A stretch of DNA of 33,069 bases from Nonomuraea longispora (GCF_004348345.1 NZ_SMJZ01000087.1:1-33069); one strand, 5' to 3'; shown: positions 6,902-14,377, counted from the stretch's first letter. The notes: generated from the letters alone by a model not told the origin. Numbers and translations are program-made.

Positions 6902-8163
6902 GCCGTCGCCGTCTGCGGCAGGCAGGGGATCTCCGCGCGCACGATGGTCGGCCCGCCGCCGGGGCTGGTGAACTTCACCTGGCCGCCCACCGCGGCCACC
7001 CGGTCTGCCATGCCCTGCACGCCTCCGTCCGCCCGCGAGTCGAGGCCGCCCCTGCCACTGTCGCCCACCTCCAAGATCAGCATGTCATGGACGATCCAGC
7101 CACTGACCCAGCAGTCGCTGGCTTCGGCGTGTTTGGCGACGTTCGCCAGAGCCTCGCTCACCATGAAGTACGCGGTACTCTCCACGCTTGGCACGAGCCT
7201 GCCCGGTACGTTGATCTTCACCCGGATCCTCATGGGATGGGCTCTTGCCAGCTCGGAGACGGCTTCGGGGAGGCCGCGCTCGGTCAGCACACGCGGATGG
7301 ATGCCGCGGACGAGCTCGCGCAGCTCTTCCAGCGTCGTGATGGTCTCTCGATGGGCGCGGGTCAGCAGGCTGCGCAGCTCGGGCTCTTCCACGTTCATCC
7401 GCGCCATGTCCAACATCACGCCGAGCGCGACGAGCCGCTGCTGGGTGCCGTCGTGCAGGTCACGCTCGATGCGTCGCCGTTCTGCGTCGAAGGCGTCGAG
7501 CAGCCGCCCGCTGGAGCCGACCGTCTCCATGTCGGGGACCTCGTACGGGGGAGCCGCGAGCAGCGCCTGGACGATCAGGACGCGCATGCTTGCGACCGCG
7601 ACGGCCAGATAGGCCGCGGCGACCAGTCCGAGCCCTGCGAATCCCGCCACCAGGAGCGAGTCCGCCAGCGTCGCGAGGTGGGAGCCGAGGACGTCCACCG
7701 GGCCGGACACCAGGTAGACGACCGGCGCGGCGAGACAGACGAGACAGACGAGCGGGACGGCCGCGACGACGTAGTCGAGCAACCACAGTCCAGTGATCAG
7801 CGCCATGGTGTAACCGAGCTCGCGCCAGGAGACGCTCTCGCGGAGCCTGGTGCCTGTCCAGGCCACGGGCCCGGTTCCGCGCAGGATCCTGTGCGGGCTG
7901 GGGTGCGCCGGCAAGCCGAGCAACCGCAGCCGCCGGCGTTCGATGGCGCCGACCGGGATCCCCGCCAGCCCGGCCGCCGTCAATGGCACGAACCCGATGA
8001 CAAAAGGCGCCAGTGTCACACCCACCAGGACGAAGATCAGCACGATCGCCATGGTGCCGCCGCCGAGCAGGGCACCGGTCGCCGCGTACGCCCAGGCGCG
8101 CAAGGGTGCGGAGGAGATCAGGAGTCTGGACGGACGAGACCTCAGCGCCTCTCGCGGGTGCAT
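6898..8163 (-). CDS. DesK/NarX-type sensor histidine kinase (two-component system 1)
   Basis: This protein has about 421 residues. The N-terminal half has roughly four membrane segments in two hairpins (about residues 30-78 and 117-192), resembling the 'putative sensor' domain found in actinobacterial kinases. A HisKA_3 dimerisation helix follows, with phospho-acceptor His237 in ERDLHDGTQQ. A GHKL ATPase has N-box EALANVAKHAEAS and G-box GDSGRGG. I chose the ATG at 8163, which has a GTGGAG just upstream; an in-frame GTG at 8172 is an alternative. The open frame continues much further upstream, but that part lacks coding character. It overlaps the response regulator by 4 bp. The signal is unknown; sensing within the membrane is likely because no large extracellular domain is present. 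Confidence 0.88.
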   Translation of the reverse strand: MHPREALRSRPSRLLISSAPLRAWAYAATGALLGGGTMAIVLIFVLVGVTLAPFVIGFVPLTAAGLAGIPVGAIERRRLRLLGLPAHPSPHRILRGTGPVAWTGTRLRESVSWRELGYTMALITGLWLLDYVVAAVPLVCLVCLAAPVVYLVSGPVDVLGSHLATLADSLLVAGFAGLGLVAAAYLAVAVASMRVLIVQALLAAPPYEVPDMETVGSSGRLLDAFDAERRRIERDLHDGTQQRLVALGVMLDMARMNVEEPELRSLLTRAHRETITTLEELRELVRGIHPRVLTERGLPEAVSELARAHPMRIRVKINVPGRLVPSVESTAYFMVSEALANVAKHAEASDCWVSGWIVHDMLILEVGDSGRGGLDSRADGGVQGMADRVAAVGGQVKFTSPGGGPTIVRAEIPCLPQTATA

Positions 8164-8313
8164 GCTCTCCACACCGCCGGAGCCTAGAACCTTTTCCCGC
8201 CGGTGCCATGACAGCCACCTATACCGCGAAATGTCATACCTACCGTGATTCGCCCACCCGCCGGTCACCTGTGTGCTGGAGACATCGTCGTCTAGCGCAA
8301 TGGAGGACACCTC

Positions 8314-8874
8314 GTGAAGCCGGTTCGCTCCACACCAAGGCGATCGGTCACCTGGCCGATGAAGCCCCCCGCACGCAGGGTGTGGCTGGTGCTGCACGTG
8401 AGCCTCTCGGTGGGCTGGCTCGGCGGCAGCTACGCCATGCTCGTCATGGGCGTCGTGGCGCTGAGCAGTACGGGGAAGCCACTGCGGCCCGCTACCTACG
8501 AGCTCCTGCACATCAGCGACACGGCGATCATGATCCCCGGGAGCTTGGGGGCCCTGGTCACTGGGCTGGTGCTGGCGCTGTACACCAAGTGGCGCGTTCT
8601 GCACCACTGGTGGGTCGTCACCAAGCTGGTGCTCACCGTCTTCGCGATGATCTTCGGATACGCGTACACCGCCCAAGGGGTGAAGGCCGCGCTCGCGGCG
8701 ACCCTGGCCGACCCGGGGGCCGACATCGGCTCTTTGGAGCCCGGCTTGCTCGCGGGGTCGGTCGTGATGCTGGTCGTCCTGTTCCTCGCCACGGTGCTGT
8801 CCATCGTGAAGCCGTGGGGACGCACCGGATGGGGTCGAGGCTCCAGAAGCCGATCCCGAGCTGTGGTGCGCTGA
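8314..8874 (+). CDS. DUF2269-like integral membrane protein
   Basis: This 186-residue protein has four predicted membrane segments, at about residues 22-50, 68-90, 98-122 and 145-165. It shows features of the DUF2269-like family: a first helix LVLHVSLSVGWLGG, then HISDTAIMIPGSLGALVTGL, and a WRVLHHWWVVTKL segment with conserved His and Trp. Starting at the GTG at 8314, it has a GGAGG site about 7 bp upstream. It diverges from the two-component system 1 kinase across about 150 bp and lies between two two-component systems, so control by either is plausible but not shown. The biochemical role of the family is unknown. The C-terminus is a short Arg/Ser-rich cytoplasmic tail. Confidence 0.75.
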   Translation: MKPVRSTPRRSVTWPMKPPARRVWLVLHVSLSVGWLGGSYAMLVMGVVALSSTGKPLRPATYELLHISDTAIMIPGSLGALVTGLVLALYTKWRVLHHWWVVTKLVLTVFAMIFGYAYTAQGVKAALAATLADPGADIGSLEPGLLAGSVVMLVVLFLATVLSIVKPWGRTGWGRGSRSRSRAVVR

Positions 8875-9037
8875 CACGCCGCCCCCGATCCGGTGCTGAT
8901 CGCTCCAGCCGATGGTGGCCGGCCAGCGCACGAACAACCACCCCCGCCGTCGCCGAATGACGGCCGTCACGCACAGTCGTGCGAGCGCGGTCACTATCGC
9001 CGCCGCGAGCACGACCACCGGCGCCTGGTTGCCGCGC

Positions 9038-9715
9038 TCACCTGTCCTGGCCTGGCCGCACGATGCCCGTCTCGTAGGCGTAGACGACGAGCTGCACCCG
9101 GTCACGCAGTTGCAGTTTGGTGAGGATTCTGCCGACATGAGTTTTCACCGTCGCCTCCGAGACGGTCAGCGTCTCGGCGATCTCACCGTTGGAGTGACCG
9201 CGGACCACCTCGGCCAGCACCTCACGTTCGCGATCGGTGAGCTGATCCAGACGCTGGTCGGCAGGCGAGCAGCCGGTCGCCGAGTCGGGCAGGTGCTGGG
9301 CGAAGGCGTCGATCAGCCGGCGAGTCACCTGCGGTGCGACCACCGCGTCGCCGGAGGCCACGGCCCGGATACCGGTGAGCAGATCAGGCGGCGGCACCTC
9401 CTTGAGCAGGAAGCCGCTCGCTCCCGCGCGCAACCCGGAGAAGACGTACTCGTCCAGGTTGAACGTGGTCAGCAGCAGGACGCGCGCCGGAGACCCGGAG
9501 CCGACGATCCGCCGGGTCGCCTCGATGCCGTCCATCACCGGCATCCGGACGTCCATCAGCACCACGTCGGGTCTCAATGCGCGGGTCATCGCGACACCCT
9601 GCCCGCCGTCGCCGGCCTCCCCGACGACTTCGAGGTCGGGCTGGGTCTCGAACACCATCCGGAAGCCGAGACGCAACATGGGCTGGTCATCCACCAGCAG
9701 CAGCCGGATCTTCAC
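9038..9715 (-). CDS. NarL/LuxR-family response regulator (two-component system 2)
   Basis: This 225-residue response regulator has a receiver domain with Asp9/Asp10, phospho-acceptor Asp55 in VVLMDVRMP, a Thr switch in LLLTTF and Lys in GFLLKE. The C-terminal LuxR helix-turn-helix reads LTDREREVLAEVVRGHSNGE then VKTHVGRILTKLQL. A GTG start at 9715 overlaps the stop of the cognate kinase (9712-10884) by 4 bp (GTGA). It closely resembles the widespread actinobacterial DesR-like regulators. The palindrome at 10950-10971, upstream of its kinase, is a plausible autoregulatory target. The 163 bp between its stop and the DUF2269-like gene hold no gene I can support. Confidence 0.93.
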   Translation of the reverse strand: MKIRLLLVDDQPMLRLGFRMVFETQPDLEVVGEAGDGGQGVAMTRALRPDVVLMDVRMPVMDGIEATRRIVGSGSPARVLLLTTFNLDEYVFSGLRAGASGFLLKEVPPPDLLTGIRAVASGDAVVAPQVTRRLIDAFAQHLPDSATGCSPADQRLDQLTDREREVLAEVVRGHSNGEIAETLTVSEATVKTHVGRILTKLQLRDRVQLVVYAYETGIVRPGQDR

Positions 9716-10884
9716 GCGCTTCCGTCACCGAACCGGAGGCGAGTGTGCACCCGCCAGCCTCGATCGGGCAGCGGACCCGCCTCGATGCGACCGCCGTATG
9801 CCGCCGCCCGCTCGGCCATACCGGCCAGCCCGTGACCGCCAGGCCACGGCCCCGCGCCGGCCAGGACGGAAGCGCCTCGGCCGTCGTCAGTGATCTCGAG
9901 GTCGGCTCCGTAGCTCGTGTAGCTCAGCCGGATCCGGGCGGCGGCATCCGGGCCGGCATGCTTGATCGTGTTGGTCAGAGCCTCCTGCACGATGCGGTAG
10001 ATGGCCAGCCCGGGGCCCGGCCCCCAGCCGTCCGGCACGCCTTCACGGACCAGGGTGACCCGCACGCCCGCCTCCCTCACCTGGTCGAGGAGCAGATCGA
10101 GATCGTTCACGCCGGGCTGCGGGGCCAGCTTGACCATCTCGCCGGCGGTGTCCGGCCCGCCGTCGCGCAGCAGACCCAGCAGCCGGCGCATGTCCGCGAG
10201 CGCCTCCCTGCCCGCAGCCGACACCTTCCCCATCGTGTCGGCGGCCCGCTCGGGAGCGGCCGTAGCGGTGAACGCGGCCCCGTCGGACAGCGCCACCATG
10301 ACCGCCAGGTTGTGGGTCACGATGTCGTGCACCTCCCGGGCGATCCGGGCCCGCTCGGCCGCTACCGCGAGATGCGCCTGCTGGTCACGCTCGCGTTCCA
10401 CCCGCTCGGCCCGCTCCTTCAGCCCTGCGAGATAGGCCAGTCTGGTCTGGAGCGTCACCCCGAGCAGAACGGCCGCCGTCACGACCGAGGTGAGAGTCAC
10501 CACATCGTCCCACCGCAGCCCGGCCACCAGCGTGCCGTAGAGAAAGGCCGTTCCGAGCGCCACCACCGGCGGCAGCACCCGCCGCCACGGGCGGTGCCGG
10601 CCGACCGTGTACGCCGCCACCGCGATGGCGGTCACCGGGTGGACCTCCTGGACCCCGGCCACGTAGGACGCCAGGCTGAGGCCGACCGTCACGTACAGGA
10701 CGAGGACCGGAGCCGTCCGCCGCCAGACCAGCGGAAGGCAGACCGCGCACAGCCATCCCCACCCGGCCACCCCCGCGTGACCGTCGGCCAGCACGGGGAC
10801 GTTGGCCAGCACCACCAGTCCAGCCCATGCGGCGTCCACCACTCGCGGGTGCTCTCGGGCGCGGGCAACGATACGTCTGACCAC
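9712..10884 (-). CDS. DesK-type sensor histidine kinase (two-component system 2)
   Basis: This protein has about 390 residues. The N-terminal half has four to five short membrane segments including AWAGLVVLANVPVLA and VTAIAVAAYTVG, with no sizeable extracellular loop. A HisKA_3 helix carries the phospho-acceptor His (about residue 186) in AREVHDIVTHNLAV. The GHKL ATPase has N-box QEALTNTIKHAG, G1 DDGRGA and G2 GHGLAGM. I prefer the GTG at 10884. An in-frame TTG at 10962 would extend the protein, but it lies inside a perfect palindrome that looks like the promoter operator, and the extra residues are Arg-rich. No strong Shine-Dalgarno marks either start. The stop overlaps the response regulator start by 4 bp. 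Confidence 0.88.
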   Translation of the reverse strand: MVRRIVARAREHPRVVDAAWAGLVVLANVPVLADGHAGVAGWGWLCAVCLPLVWRRTAPVLVLYVTVGLSLASYVAGVQEVHPVTAIAVAAYTVGRHRPWRRVLPPVVALGTAFLYGTLVAGLRWDDVVTLTSVVTAAVLLGVTLQTRLAYLAGLKERAERVERERDQQAHLAVAAERARIAREVHDIVTHNLAVMVALSDGAAFTATAAPERAADTMGKVSAAGREALADMRRLLGLLRDGGPDTAGEMVKLAPQPGVNDLDLLLDQVREAGVRVTLVREGVPDGWGPGPGLAIYRIVQEALTNTIKHAGPDAAARIRLSYTSYGADLEITDDGRGASVLAGAGPWPGGHGLAGMAERAAAYGGRIEAGPLPDRGWRVHTRLRFGDGSA

Positions 10885-10949
10885 GCGAGCGACGCTACAG
10901 ACCGCCGCCGACCGCCGCACCCACCGCAGGTCCCATCCTCGCCCCCGCT

Positions 10950-10971
10950 CCGTACGACTCAAGTCGTACGG
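10950..10971. promoter_or_regulatory. 22-bp palindrome, probable operator of two-component system 2
   Basis: A perfect inverted repeat has arms CCGTACGACT (10950-10959) and AGTCGTACGG (10962-10971) separated by CA. It lies 66 bp upstream of the preferred kinase start. Such long, perfect, near-contiguous palindromes are typical of dimeric NarL-family regulator sites, so binding by the response regulator at 9038-9715 is the simplest reading. Position and symmetry are seen; binding is inferred. Confidence 0.6.
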
Positions 10972-10999
10972 GGGCGGACCGGAGCGCGCTCACGCCGCT

Positions 11000-11425
11000 A
11001 CACCAGCAGGCCGGACGGCAGCCGGGTGCCGCAGACCTCTGCGCCCCAGGTCATCGCGTCCATGCTCGACCTGCTCGATGTCACCCCCGGTCAGCGTGTG
11101 CTGGAGATCGGCACCTCGTCGTGACCCGGTCAACGTGACAGGTCTGGCCAAGATACAACCACCTGCTCGCCACCCGCCCCGACGAACTGGCCACCGCTGC
11201 TCGGGGTGAACCCGTCTGGCGGATCGGCTGCGTCACACCGGCCGGAGCCGCTCTGATCACGGCAGACGATGCCAGCACACGGTTCACGCCGGGGACGAGG
11301 ACGCGCTGCGCGTCCTGACCGGCTGGGCCGAGACCTGGCGGGACCAGGGCCGTCCCGGCATCGACCGCACACGGCCCATACTGCAACGTAACGACGACGG
11401 CTGGCTGGGAAGGATCTCCTCGTGA
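11000..11425 (+). pseudogene. Decayed protein-L-isoaspartate O-methyltransferase-like gene
   Basis: Coding-like pieces occur in three plus-strand frames. In frame 1, up to a stop at 11122-11124, the sequence reads VPQTSAPQVIASMLDLLDVT then PGQRVLEIGTSS. This matches the start of the PCMT SAM-binding fold, whose motif normally continues GTGTGYNAALL. Frame 3 then gives YNHLLATRPDELATAARGEP with VWRIGCVTPAGAA. Frame 2 supplies DEDALRVLTGWAETWRDQG and ends ILQRNDDGWLGRISS at the TGA 11423-11425. The catalytic core is missing and the frames are broken, so no functional enzyme can be made. Whether the later pieces belonged to the same original protein is uncertain. Similar methyltransferases occur beside actinobacterial peptide natural-product genes, but none is seen here. 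Confidence 0.45.
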
Positions 11426-11755
11426 TCGCTCGTTTCACTCTTTTGTGAAGTGTCCTGTTCGCCCTATTCGCGGCTGCCTCGGCGGCAGCGTTCCTGCCCG
11501 TGCAGCGGGAGGGTGGCCGCGAGCAGCGCCCACCTGCACGGCCGGCGGTGTCGCGCGCTCACCGGCCTGTCGTAACACCATCAGTACGCCGAAACATTTC
11601 GAAATTAAAATTTCATGAGAATGGCGAGAAAAAGGCCAGGTCGCATGCTTGCCCCGTGGATTGATAAAACTTCGGCCCTTGAATTCTCAACGAACGGGAT
11701 GACAATGGTCCCTGGAAGATGTCAGGTTCCCTCGCCTTAAGTTTCCGGAGGTTCT
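11426..11755. other. Gene-free leader with an AT-rich island upstream of the secreted-protein gene
   Basis: This 330-bp stretch holds no gene I can support. Its second half is strikingly AT-rich for this genome (about 11590-11700). It contains the palindrome GAAATT-AA-AATTTC (11601-11614), an adjacent ATTTCGAAAT, and a TTGAATTCTCAA segment near 11680. It ends in the CCGGAGG ribosome-binding site (11745-11751) of the secreted protein. It probably contains that gene's promoter and possibly an operator or a nucleoid-protein binding region. No confident -10/-35 pair can be assigned by eye. Confidence 0.4.
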
Positions 11756-12202
11756 GTGAAATCAATCCGACGTGCCGTCAGGATGCTGCTCGGCGTCACC
11801 GCCGGCGTGGCGCTGACGCTGTCCGGCACCTTACCGGCCTCGGCCGTCACGGCCGGGGCCACGTGGGAGCTGCGCGACATCGGGCAGCGCATGTGCGCGC
11901 CCGGCGGCCATCCCAGTACGTACTTCGTCGCGTACGTCTACGGAAAGTGGAAAGACAAGATAACCCTAGGCATCCGGAACCTGCCGCCCGGATCGTACAG
12001 CAACGGCGGCGCCGTCTGGCCCGGAGAGAATTACGGCAACACCATCCTCGGATTCGTCCACGTATCCATCGCACCGGCCCCGCCCGCCGTCTACGTCGCC
12101 GAACTCTGGGCCTCGGACGGAACCGTGGAGCAGACCAACCCCATCCGCATCAACATGCGGGAGGATTGCTGGTCACAGGGGAACCCGGATATCTGGCCCT
12201 GA
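11756..12202 (+). CDS. Small secreted protein of unknown function
   Basis: This 148-residue precursor starts at the GTG at 11756, with GGAGG 4 bp upstream. A classical Sec signal peptide has a basic n-region (MKSIRRAVR), a hydrophobic core LLGVTAGVALTLSG and a probable AxA cleavage after about residue 30 (PASA). The mature part of about 118 residues is predicted beta-rich, with many Tyr, Trp, Gly and Pro. It has two cysteines (RMCAPGG and EDCW) that could form the only disulfide. The HPSTYFVAYVYGKW and GIRNLPPGS stretches look family-conserved, but I cannot name the family with confidence. Codon 26 is TTA (11831-11833), inside the signal peptide, and the promoter region is AT-rich. Both hint at conditional or developmental expression. 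Confidence 0.75.
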   Translation: MKSIRRAVRMLLGVTAGVALTLSGTLPASAVTAGATWELRDIGQRMCAPGGHPSTYFVAYVYGKWKDKITLGIRNLPPGSYSNGGAVWPGENYGNTILGFVHVSIAPAPPAVYVAELWASDGTVEQTNPIRINMREDCWSQGNPDIWP

Positions 12203-12606
12203 CGCTCGTCCATGTACATCAGCAGGTTGTCCCGAGCCACGACGAGCAGCGTCAGCAGGTAGAAGACGGTGAGGACGCCGACGATCAGCGCACGGGCGAC
12301 TGCGACGGCGGTGGCGGTGGCGGTGGCGGTGGCGGTGGCGAGGATCAGGCCGAGCAGCGGCGGGTACCACGGTGGCGACAGCGGGCCCATGGTGAACGGC
12401 GTCGTGACGTATCCCCCGACGGGTCGGGAAACTGCTGCTCGTCGTACTCGGTCACCGGATTTGGCAGCGATCGCTTCGGGCGCCACGTGTTCGCCGGCCT
12501 CGACGGGAGCGGCGCGAAGTCGTCCGTTCACGTCGCGGACCGCCAAGAAACCGGCGATGACCACGACGAGCCCGAACGGCAGTGGAAAGCATGTCAGCTT
12601 GCCCAT
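12091..12606 (-). CDS. Hypothetical two-helix membrane protein, convergent with the secreted-protein gene
   Basis: A minus-strand frame from an ATG at 12606 gives 171 residues. A first hydrophobic helix (PFGLVVVIAGFLAV, about residues 9-22) is followed by a polar loop. A second long helix is interrupted by an Ala-Thr repeat (LATATATATATAVAVA) and continues ALIVGVLTVFYLLTLLVVA. The Ala-Thr stretch is encoded by the hexanucleotide repeat at 12307-12340. The last third overlaps the secreted-protein gene by 112 bp and looks like shadow sequence, so the true end may be a frameshift near 12200. No ribosome-binding site is evident at the ATG. The membrane pattern supports a real gene, but the weak start and overlap make it uncertain. 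Confidence 0.4.
   Translation of the reverse strand: MGKLTCFPLPFGLVVVIAGFLAVRDVNGRLRAAPVEAGEHVAPEAIAAKSGDRVRRAAVSRPVGGYVTTPFTMGPLSPPWYPPLLGLILATATATATATAVAVARALIVGVLTVFYLLTLLVVARDNLLMYMDERQGQISGFPCDQQSSRMLMRMGLVCSTVPSEAQSSAT
12307..12340. repeat. Hexanucleotide tandem repeat (GGCGGT)n, about 5.7 copies
   Basis: The plus strand carries GGCGGT repeated without interruption from 12307 to 12340. On the minus strand it encodes alternating Thr-Ala within a membrane helix of the hypothetical protein at 12091-12606. A 6-bp unit changes length without breaking the frame, so slippage would add or remove two residues at a time. Confidence 0.85.
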
Positions 12607-12716
12607 GACCGTTCGACGATCGCACGTGGTGATCGGTTCGCGTCGAGCGCGGCGCTCCGCACAGGGCGAGCCCACGCCTGCGCTCGACGTAGCCGGTGGA
12701 CCTCTATGGTGGCGGC

Positions 12717-13295
12717 ATGGACACGGCGAAGCCCGGCTTCGACACCTGGCGGCCGGGACGGACGGTGGCGATCATGCCGACGGTCGTCGCGGCCCTGGCG
12801 ACCGTATGGGCGACGAGCGTTCCAGGTGCCGACCCGATGTGGTTGGCGTTGACGGTCAATGTCTGGGTCTTCATCGCTCTCATATGGGTGCTCACGTTGG
12901 CCCGCATGCTGTTCAGGGATGAATCTTCAACGCGGTTGCGTCGTGAATGGCCGGTGTGGTCACTGCCGCCCCTGATCGTTCTGCTGGTTTGCGGCCTGGT
13001 ATACGTGGGCGCGCCCCTGAAGGCGCGCTTCGCGCTGTCGCGACCTGCCCTCGACGGGCGCTCCCAAGCCTTCTCGCATGGTGCGCCGCTGCCCGCGGAC
13101 GAATGGATAGGGCTGTTCCCGGTCGAACGGGCCGTGAGGATCCCTGGCGGAGTGCGTTTCGCCATCGACGGCACCGGGTTTTTCGGTACTGCCGGATTCG
13201 CCTGGAGCCCTGAGGGCGAGCCGCCCGACCCTGAGGGCGAGGATCTCTACGAACACTGGCAGGGCCCGTGGTATCTGTGGAGTGAGTCCGACTAG
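12717..13295 (+). CDS. Hypothetical membrane protein with acidic C-terminal domain
   Basis: Read from the ATG at 12717 (192 residues); an in-frame GTG at 12696 would add seven. Three hydrophobic segments are visible: TVAIMPTVVAALATVWATS, WLALTVNVWVFIALIWVLTL and LPPLIVLLVCGLVYVG. A soluble C-terminal domain of about 90 residues follows, rich in Gly, Phe, Trp, Asp and Glu. Near its end, a 13-bp direct repeat (CCCTGAGGGCGAG, 13208-13220 and 13229-13241) encodes a duplicated PEGE/PEGED element. No family recognised. The start lacks a strong ribosome-binding site (GGTGG only). It is convergent with the HAD remnant downstream. Confidence 0.65.
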   Translation: MDTAKPGFDTWRPGRTVAIMPTVVAALATVWATSVPGADPMWLALTVNVWVFIALIWVLTLARMLFRDESSTRLRREWPVWSLPPLIVLLVCGLVYVGAPLKARFALSRPALDGRSQAFSHGAPLPADEWIGLFPVERAVRIPGGVRFAIDGTGFFGTAGFAWSPEGEPPDPEGEDLYEHWQGPWYLWSESD

Positions 13296-13334
13296 GGAGT
13301 TTCCCATCGGTCGGTGATCGCAGGCCCGCCGGGG

Positions 13335-13655
13335 TCACCCTCTCGCCGGCCGCGGCCCTTCGGGGTGTGTGGGCCGATCCGGGCGGCCAGCAGCCCGATC
13401 AGCCGATCCCTCCGGATCGGGCTTCGGGTACGTCACCTCGTCGCCGCAGACCACGGTGTCGATCCGGGCGGTGTCCCGGAGATTCCGGCCGACGACCCGA
13501 TGGCGCGTCCGGGGCGACACGGTGCCGCCGAGCTTCCCGGCGAGTTCGGCGAGACTGACGTCCGAGAGGGGCTCACTGTCGAACAGCGTGCCGTCCATGT
13601 CGAACAGCACCGCTGCCGGCGGACCGGCACCCGGGGCAACCGCGTCCGTCGTCAC
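13335..13655 (-). pseudogene. HAD-family phosphatase with internal deletion and lost C-terminus
   Basis: From a GTG at 13655, which overlaps the GDPD stop by 4 bp, the frame reads PPAAVLFDMDGTLFDSEPLS. This has the HAD motif I (DMDGT) nucleophile. The sequence runs on to RHRVVGRNLRDT, then jumps directly to ARIDTVVCGDEVTYPKPDPE, which is the region around HAD motif III. Roughly 80-100 residues of cap domain and motif II are missing, compared with about 220 residues for intact relatives. After PKPDPE the homology stops and the frame drifts to 13335, so motif IV is also absent. The deletion kept the reading frame. In the intact operon the enzyme would probably have been a phosphatase acting after the glycerophosphodiesterase, possibly on glycerol phosphate; now it should be inactive. 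Confidence 0.7.
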
Positions 13656-14377
13656 CGGACGGCCTCGGCGAGCCAGCGTCGCGCCGTACGGGGATCGTCG
13701 CTGGTCGTCCCGTCCACGCCGAGCTTGAGCCAGCGCCGCAGGTCGTCCTCGTCGCGGGTGGGCCAGCCATGCACCGGGAAGCCCTCGTCGTGCAGTTGCT
13801 GGACGACTTCGGCGGTCAGCGCTTCCGCGCCGCTGTGGATCCGGCAGGACCCGGTTTCCTCGATCAGTTTCCGGTAACCGCCTGGGTGGGACTCGGCGTG
13901 GCTCCACTGGGACACGATGATGCCCCGCGGGATCTGCGGCAGCTTCTCGGCCACGGCGGCCATCGCCTCGACCGAGAAACCGGTCAGGATCGTCCGCTCA
14001 GCGTAGCCGGGATGGCGGGCGAAGAAGCCGGCCAGACCGTCGATGGCGGCCAGGTCCTTGATCTCCAGCTGGATGAGCCGCGTCGTCGCCTGGTACATCT
14101 GCTCCAGCGTGGGCACCCGCTCACCCTCGCCCACGTCGACCGCGCTGATCGCCGACCAGGTCAGCTCCGCGACGGGGCCCAGACCCTTGCCGGCCGGCTC
14201 GGCCGCGACGCGGTCCAAGGTGGCGTCGTGCAGCATGAAGAGCTGCCCGTCGGAACTGATCCGTACGTCGGTCTCCAGCTCATCGACGCCTATCTCTTCC
14301 GCCACGCGGTAGGACGCGATGGTGTTCTCGGGTGCTTCGGCCATGGCGCCGCGGTGTCCGACGATGGCAAATGCCAC
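13652..14377 (-). CDS. ugpQ: Glycerophosphodiester phosphodiesterase
   Basis: This 241-residue cytoplasmic enzyme of the GDPD family (PI-PLC-like TIM barrel) hydrolyses glycerophosphodiesters to glycerol-3-phosphate and an alcohol. Seen motifs: VGHRGAMAEAPENTI (catalytic His and the ENT signature), ELETDVR (metal-binding Glu and Asp) and LHDATLDR (second catalytic His), then QLEIKD and the C-terminal VHGWPTRDEDD. The GTG at 14377 is preceded by AGAAGGGA; the open frame upstream is not coding. It follows the ugpA-ugpE-ugpB transporter genes and overlaps the HAD remnant. This gives a coherent pathway: import of glycerophosphodiesters, then cytoplasmic cleavage for phosphate or carbon. Length is typical. 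The symbol is given by function and context. Confidence 0.88.
   Translation of the reverse strand: MAFAIVGHRGAMAEAPENTIASYRVAEEIGVDELETDVRISSDGQLFMLHDATLDRVAAEPAGKGLGPVAELTWSAISAVDVGEGERVPTLEQMYQATTRLIQLEIKDLAAIDGLAGFFARHPGYAERTILTGFSVEAMAAVAEKLPQIPRGIIVSQWSHAESHPGGYRKLIEETGSCRIHSGAEALTAEVVQQLHDEGFPVHGWPTRDEDDLRRWLKLGVDGTTSDDPRTARRWLAEAVR

Noticed and set aside
8208..8237. ATGACA / TGTCAT inverted repeat in the promoter region of two-component system 1.
   Set aside because: Arms of only 6 bp with an 18-bp spacer are expected by chance in a region of this size.
8164..9138. N-terminal extension of the two-component system 1 kinase to 9138, which includes a hydrophobic segment near 8970-9040.
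   Set aside because: It would run antisense through the DUF2269-like gene and into the second response regulator. The extension is His/Gln-rich shadow sequence, and the ATG at 8163 is a sound start. The short hydrophobic piece alone is not enough to call a gene.
12307..12340. Tandem repeat considered as a CRISPR or VNTR array.
   Set aside because: The unit is 6 bp with no spacers. It is a simple microsatellite.
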